Part shown: positions 11,645 to 22,675 of the stretch, piece by piece
Numbering within the stretch: the stretch's first letter is position 1
How the letters are laid out: each line of letters opens with the position of its first letter
From: Allium sativum
Taxonomy: Eukaryota > Streptophyta > Magnoliopsida > Asparagales > Amaryllidaceae
DNA length: 64,000 bases
Direction of reading: 5' to 3'
Assembly (NCBI GenBank): GCA_030737875.1
Contig: CM060910.1
Span: 616,541,303-616,605,302, forward strand
The notes under the pieces: generated by a model
Seen by the model: only the letters and a program-made list of their open reading frames with translations
Databases searched by the model: none
Told to the model about the DNA's origin: nothing
Program-made: the position numbers and the translations under genes

Positions 11645-12626
11645 TCATGTCAGCGGTGCAGCTATCTTGGAGAAATCCTTGATAAACCATCGGTAATACC
11701 CTGCCAACCCAAGGAAGCTCCGAACATCAATTTCATTCTTAAGTCGATCCCAGTCCAGGATTGTTGCCACCTTAGCGGGGTCAACTACTATTCCATTTTT
11801 AGAAACAACATGGCCCAAGAACCTCACTTTTCTCTTTCAGAAGTGACACTTTGAAAACTTAGCCCTCAGCTAATGCTTTTGCAAGATTTCCAAAACAATT
11901 CTCAAGTGCTTTTTGTGCTCTTCCTCATTCCGAGAGTAAACTGGAATGTCCACGAACATAAGGACGAACTCGTTCAGTTGTTCTCTAAAAATTCTATTCA
12001 TAAGTCCATAAAATACGCTGGTGCATTAATCAACTCAAACGGCATCACCAACCATTCAAACAAACCGGATGGTGTCCTAAAAGCAGTGATCGGAACACTA
12101 TCCTTTGTCACCCTCAACTGGTGAAATCCCGTTGCCAAATCCATCTGGGAAAAACTTTGGCTTTGTGAAGCTGATCGAACAAGTCATCAGTCCTCGGCAA
12201 TAGATACTTGTTCTTCTTCGTCGCCTTGTTTAGCTCACGATAGTCCACACACAATTTTAACGAGCCATCAGCCTTGGTTGCAAACACGACTGGTGCACCC
12301 TACTCGGAATCACTTCTCTGAATGAATCCTTTTCCCAAAAGGTCATGAACTTACACCTCTAACTCTCGTTGTTCCTTAGGTGCCATCTGCCTAAGAGGCA
12401 TAACGATTCGTTTATCCCCCTCGACCAAATTGATCCTAAACTCGATCTCATGATGCGGCGGCAACCCTTTAACCTCGTCAAAGACATCCTCAAACTCACT
12501 TGCGATCAGCACTGATGACAAGTCTTCTTGTGGAATCACAAGCGAATATATATAGCATACGAAGACCCCGTCTTCGGGCTTACATCTAATCAACACCTTT
12601 CGCCCTTCTGCATCCCCAACTCTCAC
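11645..12626 (-). pseudogene. E2 reverse transcriptase (broken; one catalytic Asp deleted)
   Basis: The N-terminal linker (12351-12626) has EFEDVFDEVKGLPPHHEIEF, typical of the protease-RT junction. After a stop, [19 protein letters not shown] gives the first RT blocks near 12220-12300, followed by [16 protein letters not shown]. The next part is frameshifted. Near 11940-11960 the catalytic box reads MFVD-IPVYS where this family has two adjacent aspartates; one codon is missing without a frame change. The C-terminal thumb (11645-11827) has [12 protein letters not shown] and [13 protein letters not shown]. At least four stops or frameshifts interrupt it. Confidence 0.85.
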
Positions 12627-13985
12627 CTATAGCTTCTCGCAAGTCACCCTTGCTGCATACCTCTTGAACCAATCCATGCCCAAGATGATCCCAAAACCAG
12701 CGAAGTTAAGAACAAAGCAATCACACACAAAAGAGCAACCATAACTCGACAACACTAGACCATGACACAACATGCATAATCTGGATGAACCCCCAACTGG
12801 ATTAGTCACGATCAAATGTCTATCACAAGTTTTGGGTTCCAAACCCAAGCGGCACACAAGCTCATTACATATGAAAGAATGTGATACTCCAGTATCGAAC
12901 AACACACGAACTAAAACACCATAAAATGAAAGAGTACCTTGAACAATGATACCCTTTCCCTTTTCCTCCACAGTAGGAGCTCTTGAAGAAGATGGTATAG
13001 CTTCCAAAGCATAAGCCTTCACAATCTGTTTACTCTTAGCTGATTTCGGACAATCTTTCTTCTCATGCACAGGCTTTCCACACTTGAAACACTTCTTCTC
13101 AGCTTTGGCATTTTTGCACTCATTCAAGTAATGACCCTTCCGTTGGCAGTTAAAGCAAACTACCTTACGCTTAGGCTTCTTCTGACCATCCTTTCCTTTC
13201 TGTTGTTGCTGCTTCCTCTTCTTATTATTACCACCTTTTTGTGGTTTTTGAACTTCCTTGGTTGTAGCGACAACATTTATTTCCTTTGGAAACAAGCTCT
13301 CATGGTGAACAGCTTTTTCCATAATCTTCTCAAATGGATCGTCAAGATGATCCACCAACGTTCTTCCAATGTAGGTATCCAGACCCATAACAGACTTATC
13401 GTACTTCTGATAGGGTGTACCAATATATAAACGAGCATATCTGGACAATGCCTCGAAATCAGAAACATAGTCAACTACAGAATGACCATTCTGTTTCAGC
13501 TCTACGAACTTCTTGAACAAAGTAGATTTCTGGGCTGTGGAGATAAACTTTGCTTCAAACTTAGCTTGGAATTGGTCCGATGAGATCTCTTACTTTGGAA
13601 TCTCGAGTGTAACTAAATTCCACCACTCCACGGCCCTGCCTTGCAACTGCCTTGACGCAAGCTTTCTCTTAGTTGCATCATCCAAATCCAAGTCTCCAAA
13701 AATACGAACACAAGTATCCATCCACCTCTGAACCTCTTGAGTTGGCTCGGTTCCATTTAATGGTTTCCCTCCTAGAGATGTATAATCCTTGCACAGCTTC
13801 GCAAAATCCACAGCTGTAGGAACTTGCACACCTACATCTACCGTGGCTGCCACTAGAGCGGGTATCCTTCGCATGAATGCTTCCATCATGGCCTCAAACA
13901 TGGCTGGGTAATCTGGTGCGCCCCCATTGCACCCTCCATGCACAACCCCTTCCCTAGCATTATGTCTTGAAGCATGTCGACTCAT
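12627..13985 (-). pseudogene. E2 Gag-protease, one frame with a single internal stop
   Basis: The start at 13985 gives MSRHASRHNAREG. The capsid-like part includes WMDTCVRIFGDLDLDD and GRAVEWWN; an in-frame TAA at 13590-13592 interrupts it, and the same frame continues with FKKFVELKQNGHSVVDYVSDFE. A lysine-rich linker leads to two CCHC zinc knuckles (CFNCQRKGHYLNEC, CFKCGKPVHEKKDC). The aspartic protease follows with LFDTGVSHSFI and ILGMDWF. It ends at a TAG at 12627, after which pol continues in the same frame. Gag forms the particle and binds RNA; the protease matures the polyprotein. Apart from the stop it is the best preserved part of E2. Confidence 0.85.
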
Positions 13986-14154
13986 TCTAAATCTACTAAT
14001 TAGAATGATTATCCACTTGCAAGAAAAAGCTGCTAAAGAAGTACAAATGCTACTATACTATATAAATTATATAGTATACATCCAACATAAATCTATAAAT
14101 ACTTCTCTTATACGTAATTATATCTTCGAACTTTGGCTAAAATCATTAACCAGA

Positions 14155-14167
14155 GCTCTGATACCAA
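14155..14167 (-). other. E2 primer-binding site (initiator tRNA-Met)
   Basis: The minus strand reads TTGGTATCAGAGC directly after the CA end of the 5' LTR, an exact match to the usual plant tRNA-Met PBS. Confidence 0.9.
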
Positions 14168-16773
14168 TGTGACGACCGCTCATAACCCTTGCACTAAACA
14201 AGTGGAATAATGCACTGAAAGGTGTGCAAGGAAGCTATGGACGAACATCATAGGTGGATAGTAATATCGGAACCTATCGTAACTCACAGCGCAAGGATAA
14301 AATATAACAAAACATATACAACATGTAATAATAGAGAAGCAGAAAACTCCAAACTTCCATAACAACTAGAAAGTAATATCCATACATGTGGATAACAACA
14401 ATAGTGTTTATACAACTTTGCCTCACTACAACACTAAGAGAAGAATAACAAACAACGGAAATCCAAATACTATATAGTAGGTAAGATAATACGCCAACCT
14501 CCTGCTCCCCTCCGAACTGTAACATCGTCCTCACTAAGCTATCACCAGTCACCTTCCACTTAGTTGGCCCATCCAACAATCAGATGAATAACCTAGGTGA
14601 TAAGAGGGAAACGTAAAACCTTGAGTCATACAACAGTCTTAGTGAGCGATAAAACAACTAACTAACATCATCAATAAAGTATATGAGAATCGGAGGATAA
14701 CAACTAATTTACGCACAACACCAGAGAAGAACTCCAACCCTTCTTCACTACATTGGACAATTAGAGCCTTTACATCAAACACTTCAACCATTCATTCATG
14801 GAAGCCGGAACAACCATCCATTCATGGAAATTAGAAGAAAAAATCACTAGCACTCATAGCATCCAGATTATATGTATCCCGCGTAAATCATCATAATCAA
14901 ATTCAACATCTCTCAAGCACAAGCCTTAGAGGCCTAAACCAATATCAGACAAGCACCCAAGAAACATCTCTTTCAACGTTGGTCAATTTTCGTGAGACGG
15001 TACAAACAAGGCAAGTAATCAACCATGACAAACACTGGCTATCACTGCCAATCCTTCTTTGGAACTACCATTAATCGTATGACGGTCAACCTTGCAAGGG
15101 CTAATGGTAACCCTAGTTCTAGCATAAACTCCATACGCCTTTCAACGATACGTATGTTTGTCCAACTTGAAAATTAGGCCTTTCGACGATACCCACTATA
15201 CTCGAGCAGCGACCGACCGGTATTTTAGGTGCCCCTGTCATACCCATGCTTTGAACTTGCTAGAACTTACAACAACGATAACTTCTCGGCCTTCGCATCT
15301 CTAGTCATCCAACATTGATGACTTTTCATAACTCGAGCAACCATTATCAACCATCTCCAACTATCAACACTTGAGTTTCCACCTCACTGCGCTGCGGCAC
15401 GGGTCGGGGGCTTCGTCCCCGATTTTTTTTCAAGCCCTTTTATTCAAATCTGGGTTGCACCCGATTTTTTTTCTCTTTAGAAACGACCCTATGTCCACAT
15501 CATGCATGACCCGTCCCTGCTCAACCGACCCTATCATCATCTGGTCGGCCTTCACCCAACCGACCGAGCACCCTAGCCGACCCGCCCCTGCTCGACCAAC
15601 CCCATATCTTCGAAATCCCGACCGACCGAGCTTCTTCCCTACGACCAACCGACCCGAGACTTTAGAGCATGACCGACCCCCTGGTAACCAACCCCCTGTT
15701 GACCGACCCCTTGGTGACTGAACCCTGGAGTGCACAACCGACCACCCAATCTCCTGTACTACATTATACTGCTTCATACTACACCCTGTACTGCACGCTC
15801 GACCCGTAGCGTGTACATCCCCAACCAAAGTCCTATTTCGACCAAAACTCCACTAATCGACACGATTGATGAAATATACTCATCTAATTCATCCAAATGT
15901 TTTGAAATCACTAACAACATGAATATGACGATTTTCACCAAAATTATGCAATTTTCACTAAAATCATGATAAATGAACATATGAACATAATTATGGATCT
16001 AACTTGCATAAACATGCGAAATAGCATAGAAATTACCAGTTTTAAGTTGCTAAATTAGATGCTATGGTGATTTATATGAAAATAAACTTACCATGATGTA
16101 GATCTAGGGAAAATGACTTGAAAATGATGAAATTATGCGCGTTCAACTCATATACTTGATTGAATCTGCGTGAGAGATGCATATCACTCACCAGTTCAAC
16201 AAAATAACCCAAAAGCACTTAGATCTAGATCTGGGCAGCGAAGAATTTGCTCCAAATTCTATGATTCGACGATTTCTCCTTTTGATTTGCGTAGATCTAG
16301 CCTCAAATGATGTAGATCTTCAAATTCTCTGAGCTTTAATGGGGGAAAGGTGAAGAGAATGGAGAAATGGAGGAGATCTCACTCTATTTATAGCCTCCAC
16401 CAGCCCATTAATGGGCCTCCCGAAACGATCCCATTATGGCCAACCAAACCTGAACAACCAAATGTAAAACCTTAAAACAGCGATTCCTCCTCAACCACTG
16501 AGCCAAAACTTTAATGTGACCATTCTACGGAAAGCGAATCATCATTTCCTTTCCAATGGCACAGGTCTCAATACCTAATTCGATCTTAGTCTAAAGTTAT
16601 GACCTGTAAAAGATCGACAGGAGCAAAATGGTCGCAAAAAAAATTAGTAAAAATTATGGACATGGCTCACATCACCATAAAAAACATATCAAAATATGAG
16701 AATGATCCAACCCTCAGGGAATAAAATAAAAATATTTTACAATCCTCCAATACGTAAAATGCGGGCCGTTACA
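14168..16773 (-). repeat. E2 5' LTR (minus strand), 2606 bp
   Basis: Plus-strand ends are TGTGACGACCGC and GGGCCGTTACA, giving TG...CA on the coding strand. A TATA box (TATAAATA, minus) is at 16385-16392 and a donor-like CATGGTAAGTTT at 16084-16095. A GC-rich block with repeated CGACC (about 15480-15725) is absent from the visible part of the other LTR. Confidence 0.85.
16385..16392 (-). promoter_or_regulatory. TATA box of the E2 5' LTR
   Basis: TATAAATA on the minus strand, matched at the equivalent place of the other LTR (9046-9053). It would drive transcription leftwards into gag. Confidence 0.6.
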
Positions 16774-17693
16774 TGCGACATGTGTGAATTACCTAGAAAA
16801 ACTCAGGCTTGCCATTTTGGTATTCCCCCAAGACCAACTTAGCACCACGTGCGGATCCGGCAAAAAAACCCTAATCAACACGGGTCGATCCACTCAAAAC
16901 CCAAGGCTGCAACTTGGGTTTGAATTCTGTATCCCAAAGGGATACAAAATTTCGTATATTAGGATGCGAAGGACCCCAGTTAAATGCTTGCTGTGGAAAG
17001 CATTTTCGCATGTTCATTAGCTAATATAGCTTGGGTACACCATGATTTCAGAGCATCGTTCCTATGATCGGCCAACTTTCTCCAACTACTCTGGAAAGTG
17101 CCAAACGCATGCCACTCACCCAAAAGCATATGATCAACACGTATTGATCACCTATTTTTGGGTGAACTTTTGAGACATGAAAACTTGCTTCCCAAGATAC
17201 AAATTTTGACATGAGGGCAACATTTCTCACATACTCCCAACTACTCCACTATCTATAAATATCCATTGACCCCACACATGAAAGGGGTTGACATTTGGCT
17301 CATTTGACATCTAAGAGGGAAACTTTACCTTGGACAACATTAAAGCACCTTGAGGCTTTGGGAAGAAGAACCTCTCGAATACCTACAACTCTCGATGACT
17401 CCGGGATACCTACAACTCCTTTCATCTCCAGGGTAGCGGGGAATCCTACAACACAGATTAATAGAACTTAATTAATCATTGTAACAGTTGTAATGATGAT
17501 GTCCATTATTGTAGTCCTTAGAAAGTGAATAAAATCAACAAAGCCTTCAAAGTGGACGTAGGCTCAATATGAACCGAACCACTATAAACATTTGTGTTCC
17601 TTACTTCTTGCACATTACTTTTCTGCATTGGACAATTAGTTTCAAGTGTTTGGAACTCTCGAGCATTAACGACCACTTTTTGTCATCAACAGT
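16774..17693 (+). repeat. LTR-like fragment, family unknown
   Basis: Contains a TATA-like 'tctataaatatcc' near 17252 and, further on, 'gtggacgtaggc' and 'ccgaaccac' near 17553-17581. That combination is frequent near the 3' part of plant LTRs. It ends plausibly at 'gtcatcaaca' near 17691. No matching second LTR, PBS or coding region is seen, so a solo LTR or relic is likely. Boundaries are guesses. Confidence 0.4.
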
Positions 17694-18040
17694 AATTAGT
17701 TTGCGGATTCATAAATGATGTTAAAACCCATAACATCTCTTAAGTTACTATGTACTTTGATTTATTGATTTACATGAGAATGATAGCGCTAACCCGACTG
17801 CTTTGTTTTTGCATAATGTTCATGTCATCCATGTGTATTATAGTTGCAGATTGCTTGTTTGGAGATGAGGCCTAGTTAGAGACTCCATTTATTTCTAGTT
17901 ATTATATCATTTCATTTTAGTTATGAATTTGTTAACTTATGTTATTCCTATCTATTTTATTTTAGGAAAATGTAAATATATGTATCAATTATGTATTATT
18001 TGTTTTGGCTGTGAGATTCTGAGTTGTATTTTGTGTATTG
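17694..18040. other. Unassigned AT-rich stretch
   Basis: No coding frame, repeat partner or RNA motif that I recognise in these 350 bp. Confidence 0.4.
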
Positions 18041-20780
18041 TGTAACAGCCATCAAATCTGTACTATTTGAGTTGACTAAAACAACACTCGTCTAACCCAA
18101 ATTGCATAGAAATATGAGTCATTAGGGTTAAAGAAATAGGAACAAATAGAAGATAGAACAAATGAGAACATCATAATCTCAGAGCGGAACGAAACAAAAT
18201 ATAATATCATATATCATAACTTTGTAATACAAATCTATACCATATATACATACCATATCAGACTACAACACATATACATCACAGCGGAAATAACTCTAAA
18301 TAACTAACAGTGAAGCCTCCTGCTTTAAGCTCCTCTAAGTGTATCTGTAAAAGACTGAAACACTTGATGGCCCATACAAATCTGGGCACCCAAAAGTTTA
18401 GGGTAAAACAAACAAAATAAACTCTGGGCCAGTCATGGGACTGGTGTGAGTAAACACCAACCATTTTGCTTAATTTTGAAAAAAAGCTTTTGAAAGAAAG
18501 AGTAATTATAAGAACGATCCACACATAAATGCGGATGGTTTTTACCTTAAGATAACCAAAACATTTTTTGTATCAAAATCCAGTGGTATTATAATAATAT
18601 CTAATCAAATAAATAACCATCTAGCAGAACATTTGCATCTCACGCTCCACATATTTAGTATACAATCAAAAACCACAAGGCGCTTATTGGAGATTGGATT
18701 CCAAGTGTGACAAGGTATGGGACCACCTTCCGATCAGTGTACTTTAGAGGGGATATAATGGGGTTTAACAAGAACATCTTGCAACCTGGCCACACATGAC
18801 CGGCCACTCATCTAGCTTGAGCGAACCAAATGTATTATCACACACAGTTGTCGGCCATCCAACCGTATTATGTAAAATACAGAAGCAATAGAATAAAAAA
18901 TAGAATTTTCTCTAGATGGTGATAATACACCTTGCTTGGGTGCAACCCAACTAGCCATGCTGCGTGCCCGATTTTTCTTATTTATCGGTTTTGAGGTTTG
19001 AGGTCACGATTACCTTTAGAACAACTCACCACCATTTACTTTGAATGCCACATCGTCTAACCCGTCAAATCACTAGTTGATTTCTCAAAAAATATTATGG
19101 GTAGAAAAAGCTAAGATAAATGAATTTCTCCGCCACCAAAAATAATTCCTTAAAGAGATCGTCTTATGTGATCCGTTAGGCATGCTCTGTCAGACATTCA
19201 TCCATACAAGTTGTCTTAGGATAGGACAAACCGAAGGCACTATCTTATAAACAGAACAACCCTTGCATTTTACTTCGTCTTCAATTATCTTTTGCATAAT
19301 CTAATTCGCAGCGCCTATGCCTATACGAAGTGGTTTTCGGATGATAAATCCAATCGGTCCCTCCCGTATTGACAATGATGGTCAAAAACTTCGATAGTCG
19401 GTCATTTAACTATCGAAGGAAAACAAACAAACATCCAAATTTACAACTGGAAATATTATTGACTAAACATCAAACAATCACTGGCCCATTTAATATTTCA
19501 TTAATTAAACCACTTCCCAAATTCTTCCAATACCTTTTACTCCAATATTAAAATGCTTTAGCCTCTTACAATATTCGGAAAACATTTTATACCCTATCTT
19601 CTTTTATTTTCTATACTTTAGAAAATATCTTCTATTTATGATTTGAATTCATTTCCATTCACTTCTCCCTTTCACGGCCATTCGTTTCTATAATTAGGAA
19701 TTATTTATTATTATACTTAGGAATTATTTATTATTATATTTCAAAAATTCCACTTACCTTGGTTAAAACAATGTTGTGTAAAACATCGTTACAACAACCC
19801 TAAACACTGCTTTCAACTGCATCTTATTGAAACATTTATCTTCGAGACTGAATCTATCTATTTATCGATTGATAATGAAATCAATCAAGTTGGGGTATAA
19901 CTACGTCTCGGACCTTGACTGATTAACATTCTCAACTTCAAAACAGACAAGACCACTTATCTGAAAAAATTGTATAAAACCAATTATCCAATTTTAAAAC
20001 GAGTATATGTTTCCCTTTCTATTCTCACTAGATTTAAATTTATAGATTTCCTTTTTTTGAAACAATATTCTATTATAAGTCTGTTTCCTTATCGAATTAT
20101 ATATATATATATATATTGATTTCTAGTTATCAAAATTTCTTTTAAAAAATCTAGCTCCTTAAATTTTCGGAAAATGTCGCCAACATCTCCTTTGTATGGT
20201 TCAATCGGTACAACTACAACTCGCCTCTCTAGGCCCTTTCCATTCAAAAAGAAAATAAAAAAGCCCAGCGGCTTGGCTAATAGGCTCATAAAATCTCATA
20301 TGGAATTTAAACATGTACCTTTTTATCGGGCACTCAAATTATAATCTTCATTCTATACCTTTTAACATATATACGCCCATTTCCAATTTATTTCAATCCT
20401 TTTTACTTTCCATTCACTAATTAATTTTATAATTAGCTTCTTTGCTTAATATGCTTTCAATTAGAACATATCACGTTCAAATATATTGTATTCACTTATA
20501 CACAAATCAAACTCAAACTCCTTCCTAGCTTCCAAATTATAATACAAGTTTCATATTCGAGTTCCCAATTTCAATTTAAAAATTCAATTCACTTAAAAAA
20601 AGTTAAGTTCGATCCAATACTCTATTAACTATTTTCTTTGAAAATAGTTAACTTCATTCGATAATTAAAAATCTGATTTTTGTTCTAAAAATCAATCCTT
20701 TTACTCCACTTGAGATCATATTTATTTTATAACTCAAATCTGGATTTTTAGAATGAAAAATTCAAATTCCATTTACTTAA

Positions 20781-20791
20781 AATCCTTTGAT
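20781..20791 (+). repeat. LINE target-site duplication, left copy
   Basis: AATCCTTTGAT, repeated exactly at 26270-26280 after the LINE tail. Confidence 0.85.
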
Positions 20792-20999
20792 TTTTTATAA
20801 AGATTTGACTTTTCCTCTTATCTCTTCTCATGGTGACACCTTGTCACGTCCAGCCACTTCCTCTGCCTTTTCCCTCTCTGACCACGACGTTCCTCCCATT
20901 CCTCCTCTTATTCCTGTCAATCTGATCTCTCCGCCTCCTCCTTCTCCATCTCTTCCCTCTCAGCTCCTTGTTCTCTCCCTTCGTCATTTAACCCTCTGA

Positions 21000-21911
21000 A
21001 GCTCCATGTTAAATTCTCCTCGCTGTTTTATTCAAAACCTGGAAATGCAGGTGAATACGTTCCAGTTCACTTGGACGTTAATTATGCTGAAAAGTCAATA
21101 CCTCCACCGAAAGAAGTGATGGAAGTAGGAGCCAACAAATGGACATATTGCTTGGTAGGCTCTTTTCTTGCTGGCAATGTTAATAACATTGCAATGAAAT
21201 AACATCCAAATGGAGTCTGGAAATTGAAAGGTGAATATGAAATGTTTTTTGACAAGCAGAATTATTTCTTTAAATTTGTGAACCTAGACGACAAGCTTAC
21301 TGTTTTGAAGAGAGATTTTATGTCCCTTCATGGTCAAATGTTTGTTATAGCTAATTGGACACCCTCTTTGTCGTCTGTACAAGCTTCTCTTAGATCTGTT
21401 CCTATCTGGATCCATTTTTGTCGCATTCCAATAATATTGTGGTCTTTAATAGGAATTAATTGGATTGCCTGTCATTTGTGAAAGTTTTGTGCTATGATGA
21501 AAATACAGAAAAATGAAGAGGCTTGAATATGAAAATTGTTTAGTTGAAGTTAATCATGATAAAGAATTGCTAAAAATTTTAGTAGTGGGTGATGAAACAT
21601 GTCCAAACATTATAGTTGAATATTCATGGAAGCCAAGGATCTGTTCTAAATGTAGAATTTTTGGGCATGATATTATTCAATGTGAAAAGCATAAAGGAGT
21701 GAAGAATGTAGTTAGAGGGGTGACATTAGAGGAAGAAGTAAGTTTGCAGAAAGGTGATGTATATGTAGAAGTCAGTGAAAATCAAGAACATGAATACAGA
21801 GAGGCTTTACATTGGTTCAAAGAAAGAGAAGTAGAAATACACAAAATAATTGGTGAAAAGTTGCAAAGGATAAACAATTTGGTGAAAACAGTAAGGAGAA
21901 CCAATCACTGA
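21000..21911 (+). pseudogene. LINE ORF1: DUF4283-like domain and CCHC knuckle
   Basis: The part from about 21050 to 21475 reads through GVWKLKGEYEMFF, YFFKFVNLDDKLTVL and SVPIWIHFCRIPI, resembling the DUF4283 domain common in plant LINE ORF1 proteins. A TAA near 21200 and breaks near 21480 interrupt it. After a frame change the segment 21513-21911 includes CSKCRIFGHDIIQC, a CX2CX4HX4C knuckle, then an acidic and basic tail. Such proteins bind the LINE RNA in the retrotransposition particle. The N-terminal start is uncertain: an open frame at 20787-20999 begins inside the target duplication and is not trusted. Confidence 0.75.
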
Positions 21912-22675
21912 CTACTAATGATGGTTTATAGAAAGATGGCATGGTAGATGAAGTAGAAACCATAGATGATGAAAATGAAATTGATCGGGATGAGCATATA
22001 ATTGGTGGAGCATTTTATGGTAGTTTGAACAATAAAAATCAGAATGGTTCTACCTTTACATTCAGTGTTGGATGCTCATCTAATCCTGGAATATCTGCTG
22101 CACCTAATCAAGTTTCAATGACACTTACAAATCACAATCCTTCATCTCCTTTTGTAGTAGAAATCATCAGTGCCTTACCTGTGCATGTCCCTGTGTACAC
22201 TCATATGCATGTTTTTACTGTAAGTACCTCCAATGTCTTACCAGTGCATGTCCCTGTCACTCCTGGCATGCACACATCTTCCAGTGACATGCACACCCTT
22301 CACAAGCTAACTTATCTCTTCTTATCTCACCATATAATTCCCTATCACTTCCCAAACATATTTTGGTGATCTAAACAAACTTTCCTCCACATCATCATTC
22401 CCTCCACATATTCATAAAACCATTTCATTCTCATCGGTTCCAAAAGTTACCAAATCTCCAACTATCCCAATTCTAAAGCTTTCTATTGTGAAAAGATCTA
22501 GGGTTAGACCAAAAAAGCATACTCTTCTACACTAGACCTTGACAGATCAGATGACTTCACCTTCGAATAAGTTGTGTTATCCAAGCCTTCCCATCAAAAC
22601 CCTTGTACTTCTTCCTCTGGTGTCAAAACAAGAGCCTCTTCTTCAATCATTCCTTAATGATTGACAAAATTTCAT

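Larger units (their letters stand above)
8370..16773 (-). mobile_element. E2: Ty3/gypsy LTR retrotransposon, minus strand, inactive
   Basis: LTR, PBS, gag, protease, RT, RNase H, integrase, C-terminal tail, polypurine tract and LTR occur in the Ty3/gypsy order on the minus strand. Zinc knuckles, DTG protease, YRELN-type RT and the integrase core are readable but broken by stops and frameshifts. The C-terminal tail resembles chromoviruses of the Tekay/Del group (inferred). It is the only element here with readable gag-pol, so its lineage is the natural candidate helper for the non-autonomous elements with similar ends. Confidence 0.85.

Noticed and set aside
20787..20999. Start of LINE ORF1 at 20787
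   Set aside because: The ATG lies inside the target-site duplication, which belongs to the host sequence, not to the LINE.
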